This document shows, piece after piece, positions 28,289 through 37,759 of a DNA stretch of 64,000 bases. Source of the DNA: Fukatsuia anoeciicola (lineage in GTDB: Bacteria > Pseudomonadota > Gammaproteobacteria > Enterobacterales > Enterobacteriaceae); NCBI RefSeq assembly GCF_964059965.1, contig NZ_OZ060923.1:558001-622000 (forward strand), given 5' to 3'. Both the position numbers and the translations under genes were made by a program. The notes under the pieces were generated by a model that saw nothing but the letters and a program-made list of their open reading frames with translations, did not search any database and was not told the origin of the DNA. Within the stretch, counting starts at the first letter, position 1, and each line of letters starts with the position of its first letter.

Positions 28289-28345
28289 AACATCCTCCTT
28301 TAATACATATCTAATATTTTATATAAGCTAATACCCTAATTATTT

Positions 28346-28372
28346 ATATAGGGATGTTTTATAGGTTTTCAA
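28346..28372 (-). promoter_or_regulatory. Sigma-32 promoter of left heat-shock gene
   Basis: Mirror of the promoter at 34178-34204: TTGAAA, 13-base spacer, CCCTATAT, matching the RpoH consensus (CTTGAAA, 13-14, CCCCATNT) rather than sigma-70. Confidence 0.75.
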
Positions 28373-28972
28373 TACATTTTTTTAATATAAAAAAATAATA
28401 TTACTCTCATTATAATTAATAATTATTATTGCAAAATCTTATGCTAGTTTTCTTATAGGAAAGATTTGTAGAAAATTTTTTATTAAAGAACATATTTTAT
28501 AATATGCTAGTCTGATTACTAGATAATAATAAATTATTATAGCAAATCTTTATTAATATATAAAACAATTATTACTAATTTTTAACTTAAGCATCATTTT
28601 TTATATTATACTATTAACTAAAGAGTAAAGTACTTTTTAAAAAGTATTGTTTGAATATAGGATAAGAGGATGCTTTAATACAGGACTCCCACTCTTAAAA
28701 AATATCAAATAAATAATTAAAATTCTAAATTAGCAGAATTTAGAATTTATAGATATTAAATAAATAATGATATAGTTAAAGCAAAAACTGGAAGAAGAAA
28801 CTACCATTATGAAGTAATTCAGTAAATAAACTTTATTTATTCATAGATTATATAATAATTCAGCTATACTAGTATTTATGCACTAAATATAAGAAATAAA
28901 GTAAAAAATTTAAGTTATATACTAATGGGTACATAAATAGTAAATATTACGTACTGTAATTAATTTTTATTA

Positions 28973-29008
28973 AAATATTAACATTAAGCAATATTAATGT
29001 TAATATTT
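28973..29008. repeat. Perfect hairpin, 15-bp arms
   Basis: AAATATTAACATTAA (28973-28987) pairs with TTAATGTTAATATTT (28994-29008) around GCAATA. The T-rich tail could make it terminator-like on the plus strand, but no gene precedes it. Confidence 0.6.
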
Positions 29009-30901
29009 ATTTTTATAATTAATTTACATGGTTTTTATAAGAGTATTTCTGTTCTTAAATAAAAAATTTATAGTATTAATACCTATGTATTATCTTTTAT
29101 TATTATCTAATAATATATTTGTATATAAATATGATTTAATATCTTAGTAATATTCATTAATAAAATCTTCTATATAAATGTTATATATTTATTTAACTAA
29201 TATTATTAATATTTGCTATAATATTAAATAATACTTTAGCCTTATACTATTCAGTTATAGGAATAAAATTTTAAAACTATCATGATAATTGTAAATTCTA
29301 TATGCTAATAGCTAAATAAAGCTAAGATAGCTAGTAATTACTAGGATAGTATTTCTATTTTTCTATAGTTTATTAGTAATATTCATAAATAATAATAAGT
29401 TATTTTATCCTATAAAATAGTAATTAACTAATCATGATTATACCTATTAATTCTTCCATTTCCCGCTCTTAAGACAGCATTTTTTTAGTTTCTTTTGATA
29501 ATTATTTTTTATAATAGTTGTTTTGAATATAAATAGTCTTAATTTTATTTAGCAACTACTCATATTAATAAATGTATGTATTCTAATTAAGTTTTCACCT
29601 ATACTTTATTGAAAAGCAATATAACCCTATAAAATAACTTATCTAACTATAATAACTACTAGTATTATATTTTTATAGACATAACTACACCTATATTAAT
29701 AATCTAAATAAATAATCTACTATATCTTTTTAAAGAAGATATAACTATGTATACTACAAGTCAATCTATGACGATAATGGAGTTTTTAGTTATTTTTACC
29801 AAACTAGTTATATATAATAGTAATTTTAAAATTTAATTTAGATTTTAGTATATTAATAAATTTGTTAAAATATATTAACAAATATAATATTACTAAATCT
29901 ATCAGAAAAACGTAATAGGTCTAATCTATAAAATTAGATTTTAAGTTAAAAAAAGTAAATAAAAAATAATTTACAATTTTAAAAAAATTAAAAAAGTAAA
30001 ACTATTATTTTAGATAGTTTAAATAATAGTATATTGATTAATAATATATCAAAGATATAGTATTCATCAAAAAACTAGTTTACTTTATTAAGTACAGAAA
30101 TACTCTAATGCTTTATAAAAAATTTTTTAATATATCAAAAATTGATCTGGAACTTAAAGCTTCCAAATTTATTAAGTATTTGATAATATTTATTACTAAT
30201 AGATGCTACTTATTACATTAGACTAACTAAGATTTTTAATTAAGTAATTATTAATCGCATAATTATACGAGCAATACTAATTACTTTATTATAAAAAATA
30301 CGCCAATTAATAGTAAATCTAGAAAATGTTATAGTATTTTTATAGAAATATAAAAATTTATGTTCTACATGCATTAAAATATACCTATAAATAATAAATA
30401 TAAGTAAATAGAGTTAATTATTACCTTAATATTGAAGAAAATTATTAGGTGATTATTCTAATCATTGAGAATATTATATTTTAAGCATCTTTTGAATAAA
30501 GTAGATTTTTATCTCTTAATTTAAAGATACTATTTAGCAATAGATATAATACTAAATAATAAAGTTTCTTAAAATTATAAGATCCTATGTCATAGTATAT
30601 AGAAAATGGATATATCTAAGACAATACTGTATAGTAAAATTCTTTAAATACTATACTACTAAAAATATAAAATTAGCTATCACTAGACTAACATTAAACC
30701 TATTAATATATCAAAAAATTGATCTAAAAAATTTTAATCATTATTAAAATATTAAGTAGTCGCAATATATTAATCTAAAGATATTAGACATTAACTAATA
30801 TTATGTATTTAGGATAATAAATCATATAGTTTTAAATTGATAATTAGTAAGAAACTAGTATTAGTAACAATAAATTATATTATAATAAAGGAAAAATTCA
30901 T

Positions 30902-31042
30902 TTATAATGAAACCTGAATCCATTTATTTTTTAAATTATTAATAGGGCATTCTAGATGAAATAATCTATTATCTAGTAGTAGTACCACTAAATCTTGTGC
31001 TTCTTGTTCCAGGAAATTTAATATGTAAAACTAGAATCTAAT
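30902..31042 (-). pseudogene. Unidentified gene fragment
   Basis: A stop-to-stop frame of 46 codons on the minus strand reads in part LNFLEQEAQDLVVLLLDNRL, then FHLECPINNLKNKWIQVSL and a stop. Its composition (Glu/Gln/Trp/Cys codons, amphipathic pattern) is protein-like and unlike the surrounding A/T drift, but I do not recognise the family. No start codon or ribosome-binding site is present, so it is probably the C-terminus of a dead gene. Confidence 0.4.
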
Positions 31043-31611
31043 TAACCTAATATTATGCCAAGTACATAAGCATAACATTATTATTTATTAACATATAAAT
31101 ACAAACTTAAATTATATTTATTTCTATTTATATAAGTACTCTTTATTAGAAGTAGTTAATATAATTAAAGTAATTTTATCACTATATAGATATGAAAAAT
31201 TAATTTAATAATAGTAGCTCTATTATTATTTTGATAAGATAGATAAATTTTTAATGATATACACGATAATAATTTATAAAAATATAAGATTAAAATATCT
31301 ATGTATATTAATCTATGTAGATATAGAGTTACCTAGTATTAAATATAAATTTCATTTATATAAAAGTAACGTGCTAAGTAAAATAGTATATTTTAATTAA
31401 AAATGTATTTAATTACTATTAAAACATAGTATTTAGAAAACAAAAACTTAGTTACAAGAACGGTTAAAAACATCATAATAATTTATTGTTATACCTTTAT
31501 GATTAGATACTTATCTAATAAGAATAATAATTTAAGAGTGGTACGAAAACTATACTTGGCTTATGCCTAATAAGATGGCATATTAATAATAATTAGAAAG
31601 AGGGAGTATAT

Positions 31612-32286
31612 ATGCAATTTGAAGAACAACGTCTGATAGATAGATTATTTCAACGACTAAAACAGACAGAACATAACGCTGAACCACGAGATGCTGAAGC
31701 GGAACAGAAGATTCAAGGTTTTATTCAACAACAACCTGCTGCGCCTTATTATATGGCACAGTCACTCCTAATTCAAGAAGCAGCACTTAATCGCCTTAAC
31801 CAACAAGTTCAGCAGCTACAGAATAATGTAGCCCAGTTGAAGGCAACTCAGCAACCGGTAAATAGAAGTTTTCTTGGTAAATTATTTAATAGCAACCGTT
31901 CTAATTCATTACCACAATTACCAGCAAAAACATTACCTTTAAGCCACACAAGTTCTGCTTCCTCTACTGGTACATCATGTGATAATAGTTTTATGTCTGG
32001 CGCATTAAAAACGGCAGCTGGTGTTGCAGGAGGTGTAGTATTAGGTAATATATTAACTAACATGTTTCATCATGCTGCCCCTCAAGAGATTATTAGCACT
32101 ATTGATAATCCCGCTGCATTATATACTGGAGAAAATGATGCATTATTAAATCAGAATTTTGATACTAATAATCTCGAGACATTTAACTCTGTATCTGACA
32201 AACATTTTCTTGATCAAAATGATACTCTGTCTAATAATGAATGTGATACTAATGATTTTAGTAATGACGATGATGGATTTTTTTAA
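31612..32286 (+). CDS. DUF2076 family protein
   Basis: The 224 residues start with the signature of the DUF2076 family as I know it: LIDRLFQRLKQTE, PRDAEAEQKI and AAPYYMAQSLLIQEAAL. A Gln-rich coiled coil (about 60-85), a Ser/Pro-rich linker, a glycine-rich hydrophobic stretch (AAGVAGGVVLGNILTNMF, about 125-150) and an acidic Asp/Asn tail ending NDDDGFF follow. The function of the family is unknown; the layout suggests association with a membrane. AGAGGGAG gives a strong ribosome-binding site, and TATGCC/GGCATA (31562-31582) forms a small inverted repeat just upstream. It is the one well-conserved gene in the loop of inverted repeat 1. Confidence 0.8.
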   Translation: MQFEEQRLIDRLFQRLKQTEHNAEPRDAEAEQKIQGFIQQQPAAPYYMAQSLLIQEAALNRLNQQVQQLQNNVAQLKATQQPVNRSFLGKLFNSNRSNSLPQLPAKTLPLSHTSSASSTGTSCDNSFMSGALKTAAGVAGGVVLGNILTNMFHHAAPQEIISTIDNPAALYTGENDALLNQNFDTNNLETFNSVSDKHFLDQNDTLSNNECDTNDFSNDDDGFF

Positions 32287-32953
32287 ATTATTTTATCACT
32301 TAATACTATTCCTTAGTTTTTTACAAAATAATAGTAATTAGTATACTAAAAAGTATAAAGATATTAAATAATAAAGCAAATACCTTACGATAAATATTAG
32401 ATTTAAATTACTAATTTTTAGTATTAGCTAGTAGCTTAGAAAAATAAATTCTACTTCTAAATAAATGGTAATAAATCTTTCATAAAAAGAAAGAAAAATA
32501 CAAAATATCTATAATACTACTAATAAAGATATTAATAGAATAAAATATAATAAAAATTAGTGATATAAATAAATACTAATAGAGACACAATTATGTTGTA
32601 ATTTAAGGTTTTAGTAAAAAATTATACATATAATTTAAAGTAGAAATATTTATAATATACTTTTAAGAAGCAAAATAAGAAATTTGATATTATTAAAAAT
32701 TAAATGCATATTAAGTAACAATTTATGTCTAGATAAGGGTTATTAGAGTATATTATATAAAGATAGTATCTAGTTTTATTTATATAGTTAACTAAGTAAT
32801 AAAGTAATTATAAGAATATCATTCTTATGTATATATTATAAAAAACATAAAATGATGAGATAAGACTGATCTATGATAAAATATAAATAATTGCTGTTAG
32901 TTTTTTAGTATAAATTTATTTTTATATAAATAATATATTAATAGGATTAGTTA
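32287..32953. other. Decayed intergenic DNA
   Basis: A short plus-strand frame (32159-32341) overlaps the end of the DUF2076 gene out of frame and looks like a shadow. Nothing else seen. Confidence 0.5.
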
Positions 32954-33223
32954 ATGACTGAAGATAAAAAAGATATTATGATTATTAATATTCAAAAAAA
33001 TATTGAAGAAATAAAAATACAGGCAAAAAAAATAAAATACAATATGAAGTGTGTAAATATATTTTTATTAGTGCTACTATCAGTAGTTTTAGTAGTAAGT
33101 ATGTTACTTATAGGTTTAAGTGTATCTTTTAAGCATAATCTCGAAGATAAGTTTAAAACTATTACTATAGAATATAATAAGGTAAAGTTATTAGAAAATA
33201 GATTTAAGAAATTAATATCTTAA
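32954..33223 (+). CDS. Hypothetical small membrane protein
   Basis: Eighty-nine residues with a Lys/Ile-rich N-terminal helix (about 1-32, coiled-coil-like heptads), one strong membrane helix (IFLLVLLSVVLVVSMLLIGL, about 36-55) and a charged C-terminal helix. TAGGATTAGTTA before the ATG contains AGGA. The frame is uninterrupted in a region where random frames close quickly. I do not recognise a family; the layout resembles small holin-like or toxin-like proteins, but that is only shape. It could also be a chance frame. Confidence 0.4.
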   Translation: MTEDKKDIMIINIQKNIEEIKIQAKKIKYNMKCVNIFLLVLLSVVLVVSMLLIGLSVSFKHNLEDKFKTITIEYNKVKLLENRFKKLIS

Positions 33224-33889
33224 GAGTAATAAAATTAGATAATATAAATGATATTTATCATAATGTTGTGTATTTTATAGTAAAAATATAGAGAAATATT
33301 TTAATAGTATAAATTATTAGTATTATACTAATTTTGTTTAATTATAGTACTGTAAATATAGTAATTAAATACAATACTAAAGTAAAAAATCTAGATATAA
33401 AACTATTTTTCTTTGACTATCAGTAACATATTATATTTTAGATAAAAATCTAAACTTTTGTAAAATAGAATCTATTATTTTATGTGCTAAAGTATTAAAT
33501 TGCAAATGTAAAATATACAATATACAATATACAATATACAATATACAATATACAATATACAATATACAATGTACTAGGTATAGTTTGCTACTAGATATAG
33601 CTAAACATGCTTAAGATTAATAAAATAAATCTAAGAGATACTTAGGATTTCTTATAAAGATTTTTATAATGATAATCTAGCGTAAATTAAGCCAGGAAAG
33701 AAAAAATTTATAAAAAGAGCTTAGTAATAACCTATTTTATTTCTTGAGTAGTGCTAAGCTTATTAGCTTTAAATAAACTTTTTATATATTATATGTATCA
33801 TTAATGTTATTAACATAGAAAGAATAGAAAGTATTTGAGAACTTAACTTTAATTAGTTCTAAGAACTATTAAAGTTATTTAATATTATA
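33224..33889. other. Intergenic DNA with a heptamer microsatellite
   Basis: No gene recognised. Contains the ATACAAT tandem repeat and runs up to the right arm of inverted repeat 1. Confidence 0.5.
33514..33571. repeat. Tandem heptamer repeat (about 8 x ATACAAT)
   Basis: About eight perfect head-to-tail copies of TATACAA/ATACAAT. It is a simple microsatellite with a 7-base unit, near the right arm of inverted repeat 1. A second heptamer array is at 58773-58835. Confidence 0.9.
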
Positions 33890-34177
33890 CTATATTCAAA
33901 CAATACTTTTTAAAAAGTACTTTACTCTTTAGTTAATAATATAATATAAAAAATGATGCTTAAGTTAAAAATTAGTAATAATTGTTTTATATATTAATAA
34001 AGATTTGCTATAATAATTTATTATTATCTAGTAATCAGACTAGCATATTATAAAATATGTTCTTTAATAAAAAATTTTCTACAAATCTTTCCTATAAGAA
34101 AACTAGCATAAGATTTTGCAATAATAATTATTAATTATAATGAGAGTAATATTATTTTTTTATATTAAAAAAATGTA

Positions 34178-34204
34178 TTGAAAACCTATAAAACATCCCT
34201 ATAT
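34178..34204 (+). promoter_or_regulatory. Sigma-32 promoter of right heat-shock gene
   Basis: TTGAAA (34178-34183), 13-base spacer, CCCTATAT (34197-34204). The three-C -10 element in an otherwise A/T setting is typical of RpoH promoters such as E. coli ibpA. The leader of about 50 bases ends in AAAGGAGG; I did not find a convincing anti-Shine-Dalgarno helix of the ROSE thermometer type. Confidence 0.75.
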
Positions 34205-34261
34205 AAATAATTAGGGTATTAGCTTATATAAAATATTAGATATGTATTAAAGGAGGATGTT

Positions 34262-34756
34262 ATGGCTTATCGTTCTGTCTCTTTAATTCCAACACTAAGC
34301 AATCACTTACTTTCTGATCGTTTTGCACAGATGGATAATCTCTTTAGTCGCCTAACAGGTGAAAAGCCTGTTACAGATACACCTGCTTATAATTTGCTAC
34401 AAAAAGATAAAGAACATTATGAAATGACAATAAATGTCCCTGGTTATACACAGGACGAACTAGATATTTCAGTGCTTAATAACCAGTTTACCCTTAGTGG
34501 TAAACCAAAAAATGAAGAAACAGTCTTATCTAAAGAAAAAGACAATATTAAATGGTTACACAAGGGTATTAAAAAGAATGCATTTTCTTTTAGTTTAAGT
34601 CTAGAACATAGAATAATAATACAGCAAGCTAATCTAGATAGGGGGTTATTAACATTACAATTTACTTATGATATTCCCGAACAAGAAAAACCACAAAAAA
34701 TTACAATTAGCGTACATAATGAATCTACGCCCACACTTGAACATAATATTGCTTAA
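34262..34756 (+). CDS. ibpA: Small heat-shock protein (Hsp20/IbpA family), right copy
   Basis: Identical in its 164 residues to the left copy (27794-28288). Alpha-crystallin domain with VPGYTQDELDI, an aromatic-poor N-terminal arm (MAYRSVSLIPTLSNHLLSD) and a Glu/Lys/Pro-rich end. It is flanked by the same RpoH-type promoter and GC-rich terminator, so both copies are complete transcription units. This is probably the original copy, because its neighbourhood continues into an intact gene. Confidence 0.92.
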   Translation: MAYRSVSLIPTLSNHLLSDRFAQMDNLFSRLTGEKPVTDTPAYNLLQKDKEHYEMTINVPGYTQDELDISVLNNQFTLSGKPKNEETVLSKEKDNIKWLHKGIKKNAFSFSLSLEHRIIIQQANLDRGLLTLQFTYDIPEQEKPQKITISVHNESTPTLEHNIA

Positions 34757-34760
34757 ACTT

Positions 34761-34790
34761 AGTGCCCCTAACTGGGGCACTTTATTTTTT
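34761..34790 (+). terminator. Heat-shock gene terminator, right copy
   Basis: AGTGCCCC, loop TAACT, GGGGCACT, then TTATTTTTT, four bases after the stop codon. Textbook intrinsic terminator. Confidence 0.92.
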
Positions 34791-34943
34791 ATTAGTAGCA
34801 ATCTAAAAATTATTTTTATAAACTAAACAATAAAATATGCTACTAATAGATTATTTTACTATATAGATAAAATACTAAGTAGTGGATTATAAAAGTAATA
34901 AATATACATATTTAAGTAACTTGCACCTATTCCATATAATATA

Positions 34944-35483
34944 TTAACATATAGGTTTTTTATATATTGCTTCGTTCCATAATCGGTTAAATTCTTGTGT
35001 ATATTTTTTTGTAATATCTGGCCGGTTACGCAAGTAAATTACATTTTCTGCATTATGAGATGCAGCATTTTTTGTATAATTAAATGATCCTGTTTCAATT
35101 GAATGACTATCAATAATCATAAATTTATTATGCATAATTATATATTTATTATTAAATTTAACAGGAACACAATGATTAGTTAGATAAGTTACCGCAGTAT
35201 ATTTTCTACTATTTGATTTATTATCAACAACTACACGTATATTAATACCTTTTTGTTGAGCCTTAATAAGGGCTAATGCAATTTGTTTACTGGTAAAAGA
35301 ATAAATCGCAATATCAATTGAAGTTTTAGCCTCTTTAATTGCCATTAAAACTATGTCTTTTGCCACCCTTCCTGGTGAAAAACCGACTTCTACGTCTTGT
35401 GTATCTACGCTAGTTGAGAGATAAAATATGAAAATTAGAAATAGTAAAAAAATTGTAACGATTACTTGTATTGGTCGATTCAT
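34944..35483 (-). CDS. Phospholipase D-superfamily endonuclease (Nuc-like), secreted
   Basis: The 179-residue product has an N-terminal signal or anchor helix (VIVTIFLLFLIFIFYLSTS, about 8-26) and one HKD motif, HNKFMIID (His118, Lys120, Asp125), followed by GSFNYT. That is the layout of the Nuc/EndA family of periplasmic, sugar-non-specific nucleases that act as homodimers; members are often carried on plasmids. The ORF converges with the heat-shock gene. Its last 63 codons and about 1.1 kb beyond are duplicated at 27414-28660. In a strict endosymbiont a surviving secreted nuclease is unusual and suggests use against host or neighbour DNA (inference). Confidence 0.85.
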   Translation of the reverse strand: MNRPIQVIVTIFLLFLIFIFYLSTSVDTQDVEVGFSPGRVAKDIVLMAIKEAKTSIDIAIYSFTSKQIALALIKAQQKGINIRVVVDNKSNSRKYTAVTYLTNHCVPVKFNNKYIIMHNKFMIIDSHSIETGSFNYTKNAASHNAENVIYLRNRPDITKKYTQEFNRLWNEAIYKKPIC

Positions 35484-36107
35484 CTTTAGTAATACCTAAA
35501 TAATAAGAATCGTTATTCTTTTCTTATTAACCAAAACTACAAAGAATTGATAAAAGTATATTATTTAGCAAAAACCTTATCGTAATGATCTTCATGTATA
35601 CTATTAGTAAAACTACATAAAAAGTATAGTTATTCTATACTATGAAATATCTATTAAGATAGTAATAGATAATAGTATCTCTGTATTATTAGCAGTAAAA
35701 ATAATTTCCTTTGATTTATATACAATATAAAAAATACGAATATAATAATATATTATATATTACTAATTATAATATATAATACAAATTGTAACTAATATTT
35801 GCTAGTTATAATTTGTATTATTTTACCTACTTTTATTTTATTATTATAATGTATTTATTATTTATATAACATTATATATTTTATATAAAATATTATATAA
35901 TTCATTAATATAAATTATTAAATAAATATTATTATTTAGAAATAGTAAAGTTACTGAGAATACAGCGAAATAAAATAACTAAATAGTTTTAAACTAGAAA
36001 ACACTAGTAAAATAAGATTTTAACTAAATAAATAAAACTAACCTATTATATTCTCTAATTGGGATACGATATAACAAGAATCATTATGAGTAGTTATTTA
36101 CTATAAA
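35484..36107. other. Decayed DNA upstream of nuc and downstream of znuB
   Basis: In E. coli ruvB converges on znuB. The plus strand near 36056-36093 reads LIGIRYNKNHYE-stop, which could be the end of RuvB (PRGRMATTRAWNHFG) after small deletions, but the match is weak. Nothing else recognised. Confidence 0.35.
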
Positions 36108-36893
36108 CTATCCTCGTTCTTTTTTTAATAAAGTTAATATAAATATTATTGTAGCACAAAGAACAACAGAAGGACCTGCTGGGGTATCATAGCAAGCTGA
36201 AAAAGCAAGACCACCACTAACTGATAATATACCAATAAGGATTGCAATACCTGCCATTTGTTCTGGTGTACGTGCAAATCGGCGAGCAGCAGCAGTAGGA
36301 ATAAGCAACAAAGAAGTAATGATTAATACACCAATAAACTTCATTGATAACCCTATAGTTAGTGCAGTAATTAGCATTAACAATACCTTAGTTCGCTTTA
36401 GATTAACACCATCAACATGAGCTAGTTCAGGACTAATAGTAATTGATAGTAATGCTGGCCATTGCCAATAAAGTAGTGCTAATACTATTACGACTCCGTT
36501 AGCAATAAGCCAAACATCACCAAATGTTGCTGATAGTAAATCACCAAATAGATAGGTCATAAAATCAACTCGCATATTAGACATTAAACTAACTACTACT
36601 AACCCGAGAGATAATGTGCTATGAGCTAGAATCCCGAGTAAAGTATCAATAGCAAGTTGTAGTTTATATTCTAACCAGACTAACGCTAGTGCCAACACTA
36701 AAGTAATAATAATAACTGTGTAAAATACATTAATATTTAATAACAAACCAAAAGCTACACCAAGTAAAGAAGCATGAGCAAGAGTATCACCAAAATAAGA
36801 CATTCGGCGCCACACGACAAAAGAACCTAATGGTCCAGCTGCTACTGCTAACAAGATGCCAGTTAACCAACCTGGTAAAAGTAATTTAATCAT
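36108..36893 (-). CDS. znuB: High-affinity zinc ABC transporter, membrane subunit
   Basis: Inner-membrane permease of ZnuABC. The 261 residues equal the E. coli length and have about eight membrane helices. The start MIKLLLPGWLTGILLAVAAG, SYFGDTLAHASLLGVAFG and LLIPTAAARRFARTPEQMA are typical of this cation-permease family. It follows znuC by 29 bases on the minus strand. Confidence 0.96.
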   Translation of the reverse strand: MIKLLLPGWLTGILLAVAAGPLGSFVVWRRMSYFGDTLAHASLLGVAFGLLLNINVFYTVIIITLVLALALVWLEYKLQLAIDTLLGILAHSTLSLGLVVVSLMSNMRVDFMTYLFGDLLSATFGDVWLIANGVVIVLALLYWQWPALLSITISPELAHVDGVNLKRTKVLLMLITALTIGLSMKFIGVLIITSLLLIPTAAARRFARTPEQMAGIAILIGILSVSGGLAFSACYDTPAGPSVVLCATIIFILTLLKKERG

Positions 36894-36922
36894 TAGTTAC
36901 AGTTCCAATCTTGTAATTAAAT

Positions 36923-37657
36923 CTATGGGTATGTAAATTTTTGGTTATGATGATGACGATAAATAGCTAGTTGTTTTGCACCACTGTTACCAAACATAGT
37001 AATAAATTCAGGATGCATAGAAACTACTTCAGGTGTACCAGAACAGCAGATGTGTTGATTAAGACATAGTACTTCATCAGTTTTAGCCATGACTAAATGT
37101 AAATCATGTGATACCATTAATATCGTACAGCCTAACTCCTTTCTTAATTGTTCGATTAAAGCATACAGCGCTAACTGCCCATTAATATCAATTCCTTGTG
37201 CTGGCTCATCCAGTACTAATAATTGGGGTTTATTTAGTAATGCCCTGGCGAGTAAGACTCGCTGATTTTCACCACCAGATAGTTTTTGCATTGGACTTTC
37301 TAATAAATGAGCAGCTTGAAAACGACTTAGTGCAGATAAAATATCTGTGTGTTTTCTTTTTAACTTTAGACCAGCTGATTTTAAGCACATAAAACGGTTA
37401 ACAGTTAAAGGTAAACTAGCATCTAAATGTAGTTTCTGAGGCACGTAACCAATACATAAAGCAGGTTGACGAATTAATGTACCACTAGTTGGTGAAATAA
37501 GCCCAAGCACTAATCGAACTAAAGTTGATTTACCTGCTCCATTTGGACCAAGTAACGTAAGTAACTTACCTGTTCGCAGAGAAAAGGAAATATTGCTAAG
37601 TATCTGTCGACCACCTAAAGTTATGGATATTTTATTTAGAGCTATTAGTGTAGACAT
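36923..37657 (-). CDS. znuC: Zinc ABC transporter ATP-binding protein
   Basis: The 244-residue ATPase (E. coli 251) has Walker A GPNGAGKST, the Q-loop region GYVPQKLHLD, signature LSGGE, Walker B LLVLDEPAQGID and H-loop VSHDL. A short His-containing tail (YRHHHNQK) is kept. It is divergent from znuA with a shared regulatory region of 102 bases that holds a Zur-box-like sequence. Confidence 0.96.
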   Translation of the reverse strand: MSTLIALNKISITLGGRQILSNISFSLRTGKLLTLLGPNGAGKSTLVRLVLGLISPTSGTLIRQPALCIGYVPQKLHLDASLPLTVNRFMCLKSAGLKLKRKHTDILSALSRFQAAHLLESPMQKLSGGENQRVLLARALLNKPQLLVLDEPAQGIDINGQLALYALIEQLRKELGCTILMVSHDLHLVMAKTDEVLCLNQHICCSGTPEVVSMHPEFITMFGNSGAKQLAIYRHHHNQKFTYP

Positions 37658-37708
37658 GATTATTATGTTTAGTAAATAGACCTGTTACGTAAAAAAATCT
37701 AATAAATT

Positions 37709-37731
37709 TAATATATAATATTACACTTTAT
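37709..37731. promoter_or_regulatory. Zur box between znuC and znuA
   Basis: The segment TATAATATTACACTTT (37714-37729) differs at two positions from TATAATATCACACTTC, the right part of the E. coli znu operator as I recall it (GAAATGTTATAATATCACACTTC). It lies centrally in the divergent promoter region where Zur binds in E. coli. zur is not in the window. Confidence 0.65.
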
Positions 37732-37759
37732 CCTCTAAAATGATGAGAGAATTTAACTA

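Larger units (their letters stand above)
27414..28660. repeat. Inverted repeat 1, left arm (1247 bp)
   Basis: Position x here pairs with 62550 - x in the right arm (33890-35136). The arm holds the 3' part of a nuclease gene, its intergenic DNA and a complete heat-shock gene with promoter and terminator. In the stretches I compared, the only difference was one substitution (C at 28611 opposite A at 33939). The noncoding parts are as similar as the coding parts, so the duplication is recent or kept alike by gene conversion. The outer boundary cuts the nuclease gene here but not in the right arm, so this is the derived copy. Confidence 0.93.
28661..31611. other. Long gene-free stretch inside the loop of inverted repeat 1
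   Basis: Nearly 3 kb with no intact gene. It holds a perfect 15-bp-arm hairpin (28973-29008) and an open minus-strand fragment near 30902-31042. Elsewhere all frames are closed by stops and nothing could be matched. Confidence 0.55.
33890..35136. repeat. Inverted repeat 1, right arm (1247 bp)
   Basis: Mirror of 27414-28660. This copy continues without a break into the full nuclease gene on its outer side, so it is the ancestral copy. The 5229-bp loop between the arms (28661-33889) could be inverted by recombination between them. Confidence 0.93.

Noticed and set aside
31848..32341. Frames antisense to or overlapping the DUF2076 gene
   Set aside because: Shadows of the real gene in other frames, with no start signals.
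33514..33571. Regular repeats that could suggest a CRISPR array
   Set aside because: Direct 7-base units without spacers, and no cas genes. It is a microsatellite.
34205..34261. RNA thermometer (ROSE or fourU) in the heat-shock gene leader
   Set aside because: No stretch complementary to AAAGGAGG was found upstream; the sigma-32 promoter is enough to explain heat control.
36056..36093. ruvB tail relic next to znuB
   Set aside because: Only about four residues (NH followed by an aromatic, with a Gly upstream) match after assuming deletions. Too weak to annotate.
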